Made by a program: the position numbers and the translations under genes. The notes under the pieces were generated by a model. That model made no database searches, was not told where the DNA came from, and was given only the letters and a program-made list of their open reading frames with translations. This document shows positions 8,841-17,042 of a DNA stretch of 64,000 nucleotides, in pieces; the stretch's first letter is position 1, and every line of letters begins with the position of its first letter. Source of the DNA: Kribbella pittospori (lineage in GTDB: Bacteria; Actinomycetota; Actinomycetes; Propionibacteriales; Kribbellaceae); NCBI RefSeq assembly GCF_004331465.1, contig NZ_SJKB01000006.1, positions 248,001 to 312,000 of the forward strand, written 5' to 3'.

Positions 8841-11033
8841 TCAGCCGACCGGGGTCAGCTCGCGCTCCTCCTCCGGAGCCGCCGGCGGCTGGATCGCGTG
8901 CTTGCCGGGCTTGCGGCGCAGCCACTTCGGCGCCCACCAGTTCGCGTCGCCGAGCAGGATCATCACGCTCGGCAGAACGACCGCCCGGATGATCGTGGCG
9001 TCGAGCAGGATCGCGACGGCCAGGCCGACGCCGAGCTGCTTCATGTCCAGCGTGCTCAGCGTCGCGAAGACCGCGAACACCCCGATCATCACGGCCGCCG
9101 CGCTGGTGACCACACCCGCCGATCCGGTGATGCCGTCCGCCACGGCCTTCTTGGTCGGTACGCCGCGCAGCACCGCCTCACGGATCCGGCTGACGACGAA
9201 CACGTGGTAGTCCATCGACAGACCGAACAGCACCACGAAGAGGAACAGCGGCAACCAGGACACGACCGCACCGTTCGAGCGGAAGTCGAGAATCCCCTCG
9301 GCCCAGGTGTTCTGGAAGACCGCGGTCACCACGCCGTACGCCGCGGCCGCGCTCAGCAGGTTCAGCCCGATCGCGGTCACCGCGACCACCACGGACCGGA
9401 ACGTCACCATCATCACGATCATCGTCAGCAGCAGCACGAACCCGATCACCAGCGGCAGTTTGGCCCGGGTGTGTGCCGCGTAGTCGACGTCCGCGGCGAC
9501 GAACCCACCGACGGCGTACTCCGCTCCTGGCACCTTGCCGACCGTTTCCGGCATCAGTTCCTTGCGCAGCTTGGTCAGCGAGTCACGCGCCTCCTGGCTG
9601 CCACCCTCGTACGGCGTGGCGACCTCGAGCGTGGTCACCGTGCCGTCCTTGGAGACCCGCGGCTCCTCGAGACCGTCCTGCGCGAACAGCTTGTCGTCCT
9701 GCGTGCGCTTCACCAGGTCGGCCAGTGCGGCCTTGACCGCGGGCGCCTGGTTGGCCGGCGCGCGAACGGCGACCTCGTGGCTCGTCCCGGTGCTCGGGAA
9801 GGCCGCGGTGAGCCGGTCGTACGCCTTCATCACCGCGGTGTCGCGCGGCAGATCCTCGGTGCCGGGGAACTTCAGCGTCATCCCCAGCGCCGGCGACGCG
9901 ACCGCGAGCAGTGCGACGACAGCGATCATCAGCGTGGCCACCGGGTGCTTCAGCGCCGGCTTCAGCACGGTCGGCCAGAAGCGCGGCTTGCCCTTGCTCG
10001 CGGTCAACCGCCACACGAACGGGATCCGTGGCCGGTCCACCCAGCGACCGAGCTTCGCCAGTACGGCGGGCAGCACGGTCAGCGAACCGACGACGGCCAC
10101 CGCGACGACCAGGATCGAGCCGACCGCGAAGGACGAGAACACCGCGTCCCGGGCCAGGAACAGCCCAGCCATCGAGATGATGACCGCCGTACCGGACACG
10201 ACGACGGCGTGGCCTGACGTCGCTGCCGCGATCTCGACCGCGTCGACATGGCCGCGGCCCTTCGCGCGTTCCTCACGTTCGCGACGCAGGTAGAAGAGCG
10301 AGTAGTCGACGCCGACCGCCATACCGATCAGCAGGATGACGCTGTTCACCGCGTCGACGGCCGGGATCAGCTGGGATGCGGCCGCGGACAAGCCGATCGC
10401 GGCTGCGACGGCCGACAGCGCCAGCAGGAGCGGGACGGACGCCGCGATCAGTGCGCCGAACGCGATCAACAGGATCGCGAGTGTCACCGGCAGGCTGAAC
10501 ATCTCGGCCCGCTTGAAGTCCTTGCCGAGCGTCTCGTTCAACGCCTTGTCGATCGACAGTCCGCCGACCTCTTCGATCCGCAGCGTCGGGTACTGCTGCT
10601 GGATCTGGGCGGTGGTGTCCTGCAGCGGCAGGACCCGGTCGTCCCCGTCGCCGTCCTTCAGGGTCACCTGGACGATCAGCGCGTCCTTCTTCGGCGACGG
10701 CATCGGCTGAGCGACCTCCGCGACTCCACCGAGGGCGCGCATCCGCTGGATCACCACGCCGGCGGCCTTGGTGGCCTCCGCCTGGTCGAGCGATCCGGAC
10801 GGCGAGGTGATCAGCACGCTCTCCACGTCCGGGTCGGCGAAGTTGCCGGACTTGACGATGTTCTCGGCCCGGGTCACCTCGCCGATGTCGCCCTCGTTCT
10901 CGGACTCCTTGGTCCCGGTCATCGAGCCGACGGCGAAACAGGCGATCACGACGACCACCCACATCGCCATCGCCCGCCACGGATGGGTGGCGCTCCATCG
11001 CGCCGCCCGAACCGTGATCTGTCCCCTGGCCAT
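8841..11033 (-). CDS. MMPL/RND-superfamily membrane transporter
   Basis: A 730-residue protein with the MMPL layout: one N-terminal helix, a large extracytoplasmic domain (about 45-165), a five-to-six helix bundle with GMAVGVDYSLFYLRREREER, then a second extracytoplasmic domain and a second bundle with LFGLSMDYHVFVVSRIREA. These paired GxxxDY helices carry the proton-relay Asp of the RND superfamily. Mycobacterial members export lipids; this shorter type is common in soil actinobacteria with unknown cargo. Start ATG 11033. It stands alone, with a strong terminator downstream. Confidence 0.88.
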   Translation of the reverse strand: MARGQITVRAARWSATHPWRAMAMWVVVVIACFAVGSMTGTKESENEGDIGEVTRAENIVKSGNFADPDVESVLITSPSGSLDQAEATKAAGVVIQRMRALGGVAEVAQPMPSPKKDALIVQVTLKDGDGDDRVLPLQDTTAQIQQQYPTLRIEEVGGLSIDKALNETLGKDFKRAEMFSLPVTLAILLIAFGALIAASVPLLLALSAVAAAIGLSAAASQLIPAVDAVNSVILLIGMAVGVDYSLFYLRREREERAKGRGHVDAVEIAAATSGHAVVVSGTAVIISMAGLFLARDAVFSSFAVGSILVVAVAVVGSLTVLPAVLAKLGRWVDRPRIPFVWRLTASKGKPRFWPTVLKPALKHPVATLMIAVVALLAVASPALGMTLKFPGTEDLPRDTAVMKAYDRLTAAFPSTGTSHEVAVRAPANQAPAVKAALADLVKRTQDDKLFAQDGLEEPRVSKDGTVTTLEVATPYEGGSQEARDSLTKLRKELMPETVGKVPGAEYAVGGFVAADVDYAAHTRAKLPLVIGFVLLLTMIVMMVTFRSVVVAVTAIGLNLLSAAAAYGVVTAVFQNTWAEGILDFRSNGAVVSWLPLFLFVVLFGLSMDYHVFVVSRIREAVLRGVPTKKAVADGITGSAGVVTSAAAVMIGVFAVFATLSTLDMKQLGVGLAVAILLDATIIRAVVLPSVMILLGDANWWAPKWLRRKPGKHAIQPPAAPEEERELTPVG

Positions 11034-11178
11034 AGCTTCCCTGCCCCTCTGCGCCCCCTCCGGCGCCCGGCCCCAGCGCTCCCTGGCGTGGGCGCTGGCT
11101 ACAGGTCAAAAGCCTGGCTGGGACACAGGGGTCACCACTATGGAGGAAGCCACCGAGTGCACCCTGAAGCCAGCCCCA

Positions 11179-11215
11179 CCCCGGCCCCTGAGTGCCCCTT
11201 GGGGGGCTGCCGGGG
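11179..11215 (-). terminator. GC-rich hairpin downstream of the YgjP-like gene
   Basis: Arms CCCCGGC (11179-11185) and GCCGGGG (11209-11215) enclose a further CCCC/GGGG stem. It lies 27 bp beyond the peptidase stop at 11242. Confidence 0.6.
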
Positions 11216-11241
11216 CGTGATCGGACGGGTGCGGGCCGCAG

Positions 11242-11790
11242 TCAGAATTCGTCGAGATTGAGCGAGGAAGCGGCCGAAACGCCCTCCAGATACCCCTCCG
11301 CACGCTCAGCCTTGGGGTAGCGGTGGACCAGCTCCCAGAAGGCCGCGTTGTGGGCCGGTTCGACCAGATGGGCCAGCTCGTGGATGAGGACGTAGTCGAC
11401 CACCCAGGCGGGCATCGCCTGCAGCCGGGTGGACAAACGGATCGATCTGTCCGCCGGGGTGCAGGAGCCCCACCGTCTGTTTTGGTTCGAAACCCACCTC
11501 ACAGACGCAGGTTCGGGCACTTCTGGAAGATGCCGACACGCGAGTTCGTGTGCTCTGGACAACAATTTTTCGTCCGACACGCGGGATCGGCTGCGCTGCT
11601 TGTCCAGCCGCGCCAGCATGGTCTCGACCCAGCGCGCCTCCTCCGTGGCGGACAGTCGGTCGGGCATCAGCACGACCACCCGCTCCCCGTCCCGGTAGGC
11701 GCTGACGGTCCGCTTGCGCCGCTTGCTGCGGCGGATGTCGACGTACGGCGGGATCGGGCCTGGGGTCGAGCGCGGTGGAGAGTCGGCCAT
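11242..11790 (-). CDS. YgjP-like (M48/SprT-type) metallopeptidase
   Basis: A 182-residue protein of the YgjP/DUF45 family. The zinc motif HELAH (in YVLIHELAHLVEPAHN) is near residue 140, with a third ligand expected in FWELVHRYP. The preceding RWGSCTPADRSIRLSTRL is the usual substrate-strand region. Members are small cytoplasmic metallopeptidases without a settled function. The ATG at 11790 gives the normal length. Upstream lies a long gap with a DnaA-box-like site and a divergent structured leader. Confidence 0.83.
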   Translation of the reverse strand: MADSPPRSTPGPIPPYVDIRRSKRRKRTVSAYRDGERVVVLMPDRLSATEEARWVETMLARLDKQRSRSRVSDEKLLSRAHELACRHLPEVPEPASVRWVSNQNRRWGSCTPADRSIRLSTRLQAMPAWVVDYVLIHELAHLVEPAHNAAFWELVHRYPKAERAEGYLEGVSAASSLNLDEF

Positions 11791-11962
11791 GGGTCAAAAC
11801 GTACCCCCAGAATCCGACAACTTTCTTCCGTCCACATCCTGTGCATCAGCGTTTTCGCAGGTCAGGCGCCAGATCTTGGGCCGGCCGATTCCGGTTGTTC
11901 ACACCCTGTTCCCCCGCTCGTCCACAGCGCCCGGCGGCGCGTCCCACAGGTTGCGCACAGAG

Positions 11963-11971
11963 TTATCCACA
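11963..11971 (+). promoter_or_regulatory. TTATCCACA DnaA-box-like site
   Basis: A perfect match to the classic DnaA consensus inside a non-coding gap, with a near-match GTGGACAA at 11975-11982. The same ten bases GTTATCCACA recur at 59234-59243 and, reversed, at 32802-32811. No dnaA or dnaN is near. Confidence 0.4.
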
Positions 11972-11989
11972 GGCGTGGACAACCGGGGC

Positions 11990-12290
11990 TTGCCTGCGCG
12001 GCGCCTGCCTCTTAGCGTCATGGTCAACAGGCTCCCGGACCGCATCCGGGGCCGTTCGGAGGGGAAGCCGAGCGGTTCCGGAGGCGGACCACCGGGAGCC
12101 TGTTCCGTTGCTGTCAGACGGCTTGGAAAAGGCTTTCCTCGGGGCTTCCAGGCGGCACGCGGGCCGGCAGGTGCGCTTGAGCCTGCTCCCGCCTGCCGTA
12201 GGGTGAATCCCGACTGGGCCGAACGGCCTACGGCAGGACGGTCTGCCGTTAGCATCCACGACGGCCTGGGGCGAGAGCCCCGGCTGGTAT
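11990..12290 (+). ncRNA. Candidate structured leader or small RNA upstream of DUF5679
   Basis: A plausible promoter (TTGCCT 11990-11995, 17-nt spacer, TAGCGT 12013-12018) would start RNA at about 12025. A 13-bp inverted repeat begins there: AACAGGCTCCCGG (12026-12038) with CCGGGAGCCTGTT (12092-12104). Three more hairpins follow: GGAAA/TTTCC (12125-12138), CCTGCCGTAGG/CCTACGGCAGG (12192-12237) and GGGGC-GAGA-GCCCC (12268-12281, GNRA-type loop). A second promoter-like pair (TTGAGC 12177, TAGGGT 12199) lies inside. I do not recognise a known riboswitch class. Ends are approximate. Confidence 0.4.
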
Positions 12291-12312
12291 TCAGAGCAAG
12301 GAGAGGGCCCTC

Positions 12313-12471
12313 ATGGCAGAGACCTGGAGCGGCGAGTTCTACTGCGTCAAGTGCAAGGCCAAGCGCACCGCCGACGGCGAGGTCAAGGTCAACGACAAGG
12401 GCACGCGCATGGCCAAGGCCAAGTGCCCCGAGTGCGGTACGAACCTGAACCGGATCCTCGGCAAGGCCTGA
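12313..12471 (+). CDS. DUF5679 zinc-ribbon-like small protein
   Basis: A 52-residue protein with two CxxC pairs, YCVKCKAKR at residues 10-18 and KCPECGTNL at 38-46, a one-domain zinc ribbon. Small DUF5679 proteins are conserved in actinobacteria; no function is established to my knowledge. The ATG at 12313 has AGGAGAGG upstream at good spacing. It is followed by a 19-bp perfect hairpin terminator and preceded by a hairpin-rich region that may be its leader. Confidence 0.88.
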   Translation: MAETWSGEFYCVKCKAKRTADGEVKVNDKGTRMAKAKCPECGTNLNRILGKA

Positions 12472-12484
12472 CGCACCAAGTCGT

Positions 12485-12525
12485 AGGGGCGGTGGACGAC
12501 ACGCAACGTGTCGTCCACCGCCCCT
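12485..12525 (+). terminator. 19-bp perfect hairpin after DUF5679
   Basis: Arm AGGGGCGGTGGACGACACG, loop CAA, then the exact complement. It begins 14 bp after the DUF5679 stop. Confidence 0.88.
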
Positions 12526-12563
12526 CCGTCGTCCCGGCTTGGGTGACCCGACAGAATGGGTAC

Positions 12564-13877
12564 GTGTCGGACCTCCCCCGCAAGGCGCTGAGCCGGACCG
12601 CGAAGCTCGCCAGCCTGCCACTCGGTGCCGCCGGCCGGGCCACGGTCGGACTCGGCAAGCGGATCGGCGGCGCGCCGGCCGAGGCCGTGTACGCCGAGTT
12701 CCAGCGCCGGACCGCAGACCAGTTGTTCTCCGTCCTGGGTGAGCTCAAGGGCGGCGCGATGAAGTTCGGGCAGATGCTGAGCCTGATGGAGTCGGCGATG
12801 CCGGAGGAGCTCGCAGCGCCGTACCGGGCCACTCTGACCAAGCTGCAGGACTCCGCCCCGCCGATGCCGGCCTCGACCGTGCACACGATCCTGTCGCGGG
12901 AGCTGGGCAGGCGCTGGCGGGACCGGTTCGAAGAGTTCGACGACCTGCCCGCGGCGGCCGCGTCGATCGGCCAGGTGCACCGCGGCATCCTCAAAGACGG
13001 CCGCGAGGTCGCGGTCAAGCTGCAGTACCCAGGCGCCGCCGAGGCTCTGCGCGCGGACCTGCGCCAGCTCGGCCGGTTCGCCCGCACCTTCGGCACGCTC
13101 GTCCCCGGCCTCGACATGAAGCCGCTCGTCACCGAGTTGCAGGAGCGGATCGGCGAGGAGCTCGACTACGACCGCGAGGCCCAGGCCCAGCAGCAGTACG
13201 CCGACGCGTTCAAGGACCACGACGAGTTCGTCGTACCCCGGGTCATCAAGCACTCCCCCTCGGTCATCGTGTCCGAGTGGCTCGAGGGCCGGCCGCTGTC
13301 GTCGATCATCAGCGACGGCACCAAGAAGGAGCGCAACGCGATCGGGCTGAAGTACGTCCGGTTCATGTTCAGCGGTCCCAAGTACGCCGGTCTGCTGCAC
13401 TCCGACCCGCATCCGGGGAACTTCCGGGTGATGCCGGACGGTCGGCTCGGCGTGGTCGATTTCGGGCTGTGCGCGCGGCTGCCGGACGGCCTGCCGCCGG
13501 CGATCGGGCGCCTGCTGCGGATCTCGCTCGACGGCGACGGGATCGCCGTACGGGACGGGCTGCGGGCCGAGGGGTTCATCAAGCCGCGGATGGAGATCGA
13601 CCCGGACCTGCTGATGGACTACCTGGCGCCGTTCGCGGAGCCGGCCCGGGAGGAGACGTTCCAGTTCAGCCGGGCGTGGATGCGCGCGCAGGCGAACCGG
13701 ACCGGGGACTTCCGGTCGCCCAGCGCGTCGCTGGCCCTCAAGCTGAACATGCCGCCGTCGTACCTGCTCATCCACCGGGTCTGGATCGGCGGCATGGCCG
13801 TCCTGTCCCAGCTCGAGGCGAAGGCCCCGTTTCGCGCCGTTCTGGAGGAGCTTCTCCCCGGCTTCACCGAGGACTGA
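12564..13877 (+). CDS. ABC1/AarF-UbiB family atypical kinase
   Basis: About 437 residues from GTG 12564. It shows the ABC1 signatures: KxGQ-type motif GGAMKFGQMLSLM near residue 65, the Ala-rich loop AAAASIGQVHRG, the ATP lysine in VAVKLQYPG, and the HSDPHPGNFRV and VVDFGLCA catalytic motifs. These proteins bind and hydrolyse ATP and act in lipid or quinone homeostasis; the partner here is unknown. The ribosome-binding site is weak and a GTG at 12543 is an alternative. From memory the neighbourhood matches Rv3197 next to whiB7 in M. tuberculosis. Confidence 0.87.
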   Translation: MSDLPRKALSRTAKLASLPLGAAGRATVGLGKRIGGAPAEAVYAEFQRRTADQLFSVLGELKGGAMKFGQMLSLMESAMPEELAAPYRATLTKLQDSAPPMPASTVHTILSRELGRRWRDRFEEFDDLPAAAASIGQVHRGILKDGREVAVKLQYPGAAEALRADLRQLGRFARTFGTLVPGLDMKPLVTELQERIGEELDYDREAQAQQQYADAFKDHDEFVVPRVIKHSPSVIVSEWLEGRPLSSIISDGTKKERNAIGLKYVRFMFSGPKYAGLLHSDPHPGNFRVMPDGRLGVVDFGLCARLPDGLPPAIGRLLRISLDGDGIAVRDGLRAEGFIKPRMEIDPDLLMDYLAPFAEPAREETFQFSRAWMRAQANRTGDFRSPSASLALKLNMPPSYLLIHRVWIGGMAVLSQLEAKAPFRAVLEELLPGFTED

Positions 13878-13878
13878 C

Positions 13879-15354
13879 TCAGTGGTCGTCGTGGCTCAGG
13901 ACCGGCACCGACCGCAGCGTGATCGCCAGCGCGGTGGCGACCAGCGTCAGGACGACCGCGGTGATGCCGGCGGCCAGGTGCAGTCCCCCGGTGAACGCGT
14001 CCTGCGCCTGGGCCAGTACGTCGCCAGGCACGCCCTGAGCGATCGCCTCGGCCAATGAGTTGCCGCCGCGGCCGTTCATCTGGCTCCGGTACGCCGCGGT
14101 GACCACGCTGCCCAGGATCGCGATACCCAGCGCGTAGCCGAACTCGTTACCGGTCTGAGTCAGCGCGCCGGCGGATCCGGCCTTCTCGGGCGGGACGGAG
14201 CCGATCACCAGGTTCGTGCCCAGCGTGACCAGCGGCGCGGGACCAACGCACTGGACGGCGAAGGCGATGACCAGGACGGCCGTCGATGTCGCCTGGGTCA
14301 TGACGGCCATTCCGACCACCGTGAACGCGATGCCGGCCGGGATCAGCACGCCGGGGCGGATCCGCTGCGCCAGCCGCGGCGCCACCTGGAAGGCGACGGT
14401 CGTGGTGACCATGCCCGGGACCAGCGCGACCCCGGCGGCCAGCGGCGTCATGCCCTGGACCAGCTGGAAGTACTGCGCGACGAACACCATCACGCCACCG
14501 GAGAGCATCGAGAAGCACAGCATGCTGCCGAGCGTCACCGTGAAGGTCTTCCGGGTGAACAGCCGTACGTCGACCAGCGGGTCGGCCAGCCGCTGCTGGC
14601 GTCGTACGAAGATCCAGCCGAAGACCCCGCCCGCCACCAGAGAACCGGCTGCCGTCGCGCTCGCACCGTGGGAGGCCAGCTGCTTCAGGCCGTGGATGGC
14701 CGGCAGGATCGCGGCCAGCGACAGCAGCACGCTCGGGAGATCGATCCGGCCCGCGTTCTCGTCGCGGTACTCGGGCAGCAGGAACGGCCCGACCGCGACC
14801 AGCACCGCCATCGCCGGTACGCCGATCAGGAACGCCGAGCCCCACCAGAAGTGGTTCAGCAGGACACCGCCGACGATCGGGCCGATCACGGCACCGACGG
14901 TGAAGCAGCCGGCCCAGATCCCCAGGGCCTTGGCCCGCTGCTGCGCGTTCGGGAACAGGGTGCTGATCAGCGACAGCGTGCACGGAGCGATGGCCGCACC
15001 GGCGATGCCGAGCACCGCGCGGGTCACGATCAGCATCTCCGGGCTCGTCGAGTACGCCGCAGCCACCGAGGCGACACCGAACAGCGCGGCGGACGCCAGC
15101 AGCAGCCGCCGACGGCCGATCCGGTCACCGATGTTGCCCATCGTGATCATCAGGCCGGCCACCATGAACCCGTACACGTCCAGGATCCACAGCTGCTGGC
15201 TGCTGGAGGCGCCGAGCGCCTCAGTCACCGCAGGCACCGCCAGCAGCATCACGAACAGGTCCAGTGACACCAGTAGCGTCGCGAGCGACAGAACTCCCAG
15301 GCCGATCCACTGCCGCCGGCTGGTCGTCGCTGGCGCGCTCTCGGTGAGGGTCAT
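13879..15354 (-). CDS. DHA2-family (14-segment) MFS drug exporter
   Basis: A 491-residue, 14-segment transporter of the EmrB/QacA/SmvA type. Motifs seen are the acidic segment-1 motif LVSLDLFVMLLAVPAV, GNIGDRIGRRRLL after segment 2, and the antiporter motif GAVIGPIVGGVLLNHF in segment 5. These export cationic dyes and antibiotics with protons. The ATG at 15354 fits. It ends one base from the convergent ABC1 kinase stop. whiB7 lies 0.65 kb further along the same strand, so this exporter could be a WhiB7 target; that is inference. Confidence 0.87.
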   Translation of the reverse strand: MTLTESAPATTSRRQWIGLGVLSLATLLVSLDLFVMLLAVPAVTEALGASSSQQLWILDVYGFMVAGLMITMGNIGDRIGRRRLLLASAALFGVASVAAAYSTSPEMLIVTRAVLGIAGAAIAPCTLSLISTLFPNAQQRAKALGIWAGCFTVGAVIGPIVGGVLLNHFWWGSAFLIGVPAMAVLVAVGPFLLPEYRDENAGRIDLPSVLLSLAAILPAIHGLKQLASHGASATAAGSLVAGGVFGWIFVRRQQRLADPLVDVRLFTRKTFTVTLGSMLCFSMLSGGVMVFVAQYFQLVQGMTPLAAGVALVPGMVTTTVAFQVAPRLAQRIRPGVLIPAGIAFTVVGMAVMTQATSTAVLVIAFAVQCVGPAPLVTLGTNLVIGSVPPEKAGSAGALTQTGNEFGYALGIAILGSVVTAAYRSQMNGRGGNSLAEAIAQGVPGDVLAQAQDAFTGGLHLAAGITAVVLTLVATALAITLRSVPVLSHDDH

Positions 15355-15435
15355 GATCCGGTTCCTTCCGCTGGAGTGCTTTCACCCCTGCGTCGGGCGG
15401 ATCAGGCCGGATTCGACACCCGGTTCAGAACTTTC

Positions 15436-15603
15436 TCACCAGTAGACGGTGTCCAGCTTCCCCTCGATGCTGCGGACGTTCTCCCGGGCGCACCGGTCGC
15501 AGTACACCAGCTTGCGCCCGTCCTCGACCGAGGTCATCCAGGTCAGCGGCACGCCTTCCGACTCTGCCTGCTGACCACACAACGCACAACTCACTCTCAC
15601 CAT
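15436..15603 (-). CDS. Conserved small zinc-ribbon-like protein
   Basis: A 55-residue protein with two CxxC pairs, SCALCGQQ near residue 6 and YCDRCAREN near residue 35, consistent with a structural zinc site. The end SIEGKLDTVYW and the middle PLTWMTSVEDGRKL recur in small actinobacterial proteins that I recall as unannotated. The ATG at 15603 starts at MVRVSCALC. A perfect hairpin lies just upstream and isolates it from the next gene. Function unknown. Confidence 0.7.
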   Translation of the reverse strand: MVRVSCALCGQQAESEGVPLTWMTSVEDGRKLVYCDRCARENVRSIEGKLDTVYW

Positions 15604-15639
15604 GCGCTCAGTCTGCACCTTCCCGCGTCCCGGGCATGG

Positions 15640-15674
15640 CCGAGGGGCGGCATCCGGTGGATGCCGCCCCTCGG
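15640..15674 (-). terminator. 16-bp perfect hairpin
   Basis: Arm CCGAGGGGCGGCATCC, loop GGT, exact complement. It lies between two small minus-strand genes and probably ends transcription from the 15760-15945 gene. Confidence 0.8.
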
Positions 15675-15705
15675 TGATTCAGCTGGTCAGGCTTGGGTGC
15701 CTGCC

Positions 15706-15731
15706 GGCCGGTCCTCCCTTTCGGACCGGCC
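15706..15731 (-). terminator. 9-bp hairpin downstream of the small basic-protein gene
   Basis: GGCCGGTCC and GGACCGGCC flank an 8-nt loop, 29 bp past the stop at 15760. With the hairpin at 15640-15674 it makes a tandem terminator. Confidence 0.65.
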
Positions 15732-15759
15732 CGCGGGCGGGTGTGTTCTTTTCTGGTGG

Positions 15760-15945
15760 TCAGACCAGGCGTGCGAGTGCGAGGCGCGCCCTTGCGCTGG
15801 CCCTCTCAGCTCGCCGGCCGGCCCGCTCGGCTCGCTTCTGCGCCCGCTCGATCTTCCGAGCAAGGTGGAAGCGCCGGTTCTGCTCTGCGTCCTTCAATGT
15901 AGAACGACAATGAGCACGAGCAAGATCTTCGTTCATTAGATGCAT
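15760..15945 (-). CDS. Small basic helical protein, unknown function
   Basis: A 61-residue, Arg/Ala-rich, almost wholly helical protein (RAQKRAERAGRRAERASARA in the C-terminal half). The ATG at 15945 is chosen because AGGAG lies eight bases upstream; in-frame ATGs at 15951 and 15978 are badly spaced. Proteins beginning MHLMNEDLARAHCR occur in other actinobacteria as short hypotheticals, from memory. It follows whiB7 on the same strand with a 62-bp gap, so it may share WhiB7 read-through. Confidence 0.6.
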   Translation of the reverse strand: MHLMNEDLARAHCRSTLKDAEQNRRFHLARKIERAQKRAERAGRRAERASARARLALARLV

Positions 15946-16007
15946 TTCCATTCTCCTGCGTGAAGTCTGTGTCGTCATGGCTCGGTTTCTCGATTCGGAT
16001 TGGTTCG

Positions 16008-16295
16008 TCAGGCTGCGGTTACGGTGTCACTCTTGCGGGGACGCCCACGGGGCCGCTTGCGCGGAACCACCACTCCCTGGACGAACAGTTCGCCGCCCCA
16101 CACTCCCCACGGCTCGGAACGCTCGAGCGCTCCGGCCAGGCACTCGGCCTTCAGCGGGCAGGTGGTGCACAGCGACTTTGCGTACTCGACGTCCGCCGGC
16201 GATTCGGCGAAGAAGAGTTCTGGCGCGTAGGACCGACAGGGCAGGTCCTGCGACGTTGCCACCTCGGTGAAGACATCGAGGAAGCTCACGCTCAT
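16008..16295 (-). CDS. whiB7: WhiB7-type redox-sensitive transcription factor
   Basis: A 95-residue WhiB protein with Fe-S ligands C20, C43, C46 and C52, and the turn EPWGVWGGELF (61-71), which contacts the principal sigma factor in this family. The C-terminal AT-hook RGRPRK (83-88) identifies the WhiB7/WblC subclass, which activates intrinsic antibiotic-resistance genes after translation inhibition. ATG 16295 has GGAGG eight bases upstream. A roughly 450-nt leader carries a well-initiated uORF and a terminator-like hairpin, the known WhiB7 attenuation layout. uvrD2 lies upstream, as in mycobacteria. Confidence 0.95.
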   Translation of the reverse strand: MSVSFLDVFTEVATSQDLPCRSYAPELFFAESPADVEYAKSLCTTCPLKAECLAGALERSEPWGVWGGELFVQGVVVPRKRPRGRPRKSDTVTAA

Positions 16296-16398
16296 TCCGG
16301 TCACCTCCCAGTGACTTGATGCTGATCTCTTGTCGTCGGTGACGACCTCCGGTCGAAGGCCGCCAAATCTGTGGACAAACACTGGCTGATCAAACAGA

Positions 16399-16433
16399 AA
16401 GGCCGCGGGACCCTATTCGGGTTCCGCGGCCTT
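16399..16433 (-). terminator. whiB7 leader attenuator hairpin
   Basis: On the transcribed strand, AAGGCCGCGGAACCC and GGGTCCCGCGGCCTT pair with one A-C mismatch around a 5-nt loop, followed by TCTGTTTG. It sits between the uORF stop (16456) and whiB7 (16295), where ribosome-controlled premature termination would occur. Confidence 0.8.
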
Positions 16434-16455
16434 GGAGGTGCCGGGCTGACGTCTG

Positions 16456-16656
16456 TCAGACCGGTGGACTCCATGCTCGAGAACCCGAACCGCCGTACTT
16501 CGCATCGCCGACAGCTCCGCCCTGAATCGGGGCAGCGCCGGAAGCCATGACCACAACGGACGCGAGATGCGTGCGCGGGAAGGCACCCAGGATCTGGGCG
16601 CACGGCAGCGCTACAGCGTCGCTGAACGGCTTCTTGGCGATGTTGATCGTGATCAT
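16456..16656 (-). CDS. Upstream ORF in the whiB7 leader
   Basis: A 66-codon reading frame beginning MITINIAKKPFSDAVALPC. The ATG at 16656 is preceded by GAGGAGGTG, a near-perfect Shine-Dalgarno with 9-nt spacing, the strongest initiation signal in this stretch. It ends 22 bases before the attenuator hairpin. In WhiB7/WblC systems, uORF translation couples ribosome stalling to read-through. Here the uORF is rather long. Its SD (GGAGGTGCC) is perfectly complementary to GGCACCTCC on the same RNA at 16442-16434, beside the hairpin. Confidence 0.65.
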   Translation of the reverse strand: MITINIAKKPFSDAVALPCAQILGAFPRTHLASVVVMASGAAPIQGGAVGDAKYGGSGSRAWSPPV

Positions 16657-16751
16657 TTCCAGGGCACCTCCTCTCGTTGTGGCGAAGCGGGCGGTTAGCT
16701 CGATCGCTATGGTTGTTTGAAGTTTTCGGCCAGGCTTCGACCGCAGAAAGA

Positions 16752-16790
16752 ACAGTACGCCGTCCCCGACGGAGCCCGCAAACTATTTAT
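16752..16790 (-). promoter_or_regulatory. Predicted whiB7 promoter with upstream AT-rich element
   Basis: On the minus strand, an AT-rich GATAAATAG abuts -35 TTGCGG (16781-16776), then an 18-nt spacer and -10 TACTGT (16757-16752). An AT-rich element just upstream of -35 is the known recognition feature of WhiB7-activated promoters, so autoregulation is likely. Predicted start near 16744. Confidence 0.6.
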
Positions 16791-17008
16791 CGCCAGTTCG
16801 CGAAGTTGGCCGGAAGTTGCCGCCTCGGCGTCCGAATCTGGCTGCCTCGACGCTCTTCCGGCACGCTCCGGGACGTCATCCGCACGCTCCGGGATCGTTG
16901 CCTGTGTCACCTAATTGCCACGTCTGCCAGGAGCAGAACACGGCCTGTCCTCCAGAGTGCGCCCCACTCCCCCTGCCTGGCAACACATTTCCGGCCGGTA
17001 GCCATGGA

Positions 17009-17024
17009 TTGCCCGGAAGGGCAA
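17009..17024 (-). terminator. Short hairpin after uvrD2
   Basis: TTGCCC-GGAA-GGGCAA lies 19 bp beyond the uvrD2 stop. The rest of 16796-17042 shows no further feature that I can support. Confidence 0.5.
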
Positions 17025-17042
17025 GTCATTGAGCGGACGAGG

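Noticed and set aside
11921..11985. Possible replication origin from the DnaA-box-like cluster
   Set aside because: Only one perfect box with weak neighbours, no AT-rich unwinding region and no dnaA, dnaN or parAB nearby.
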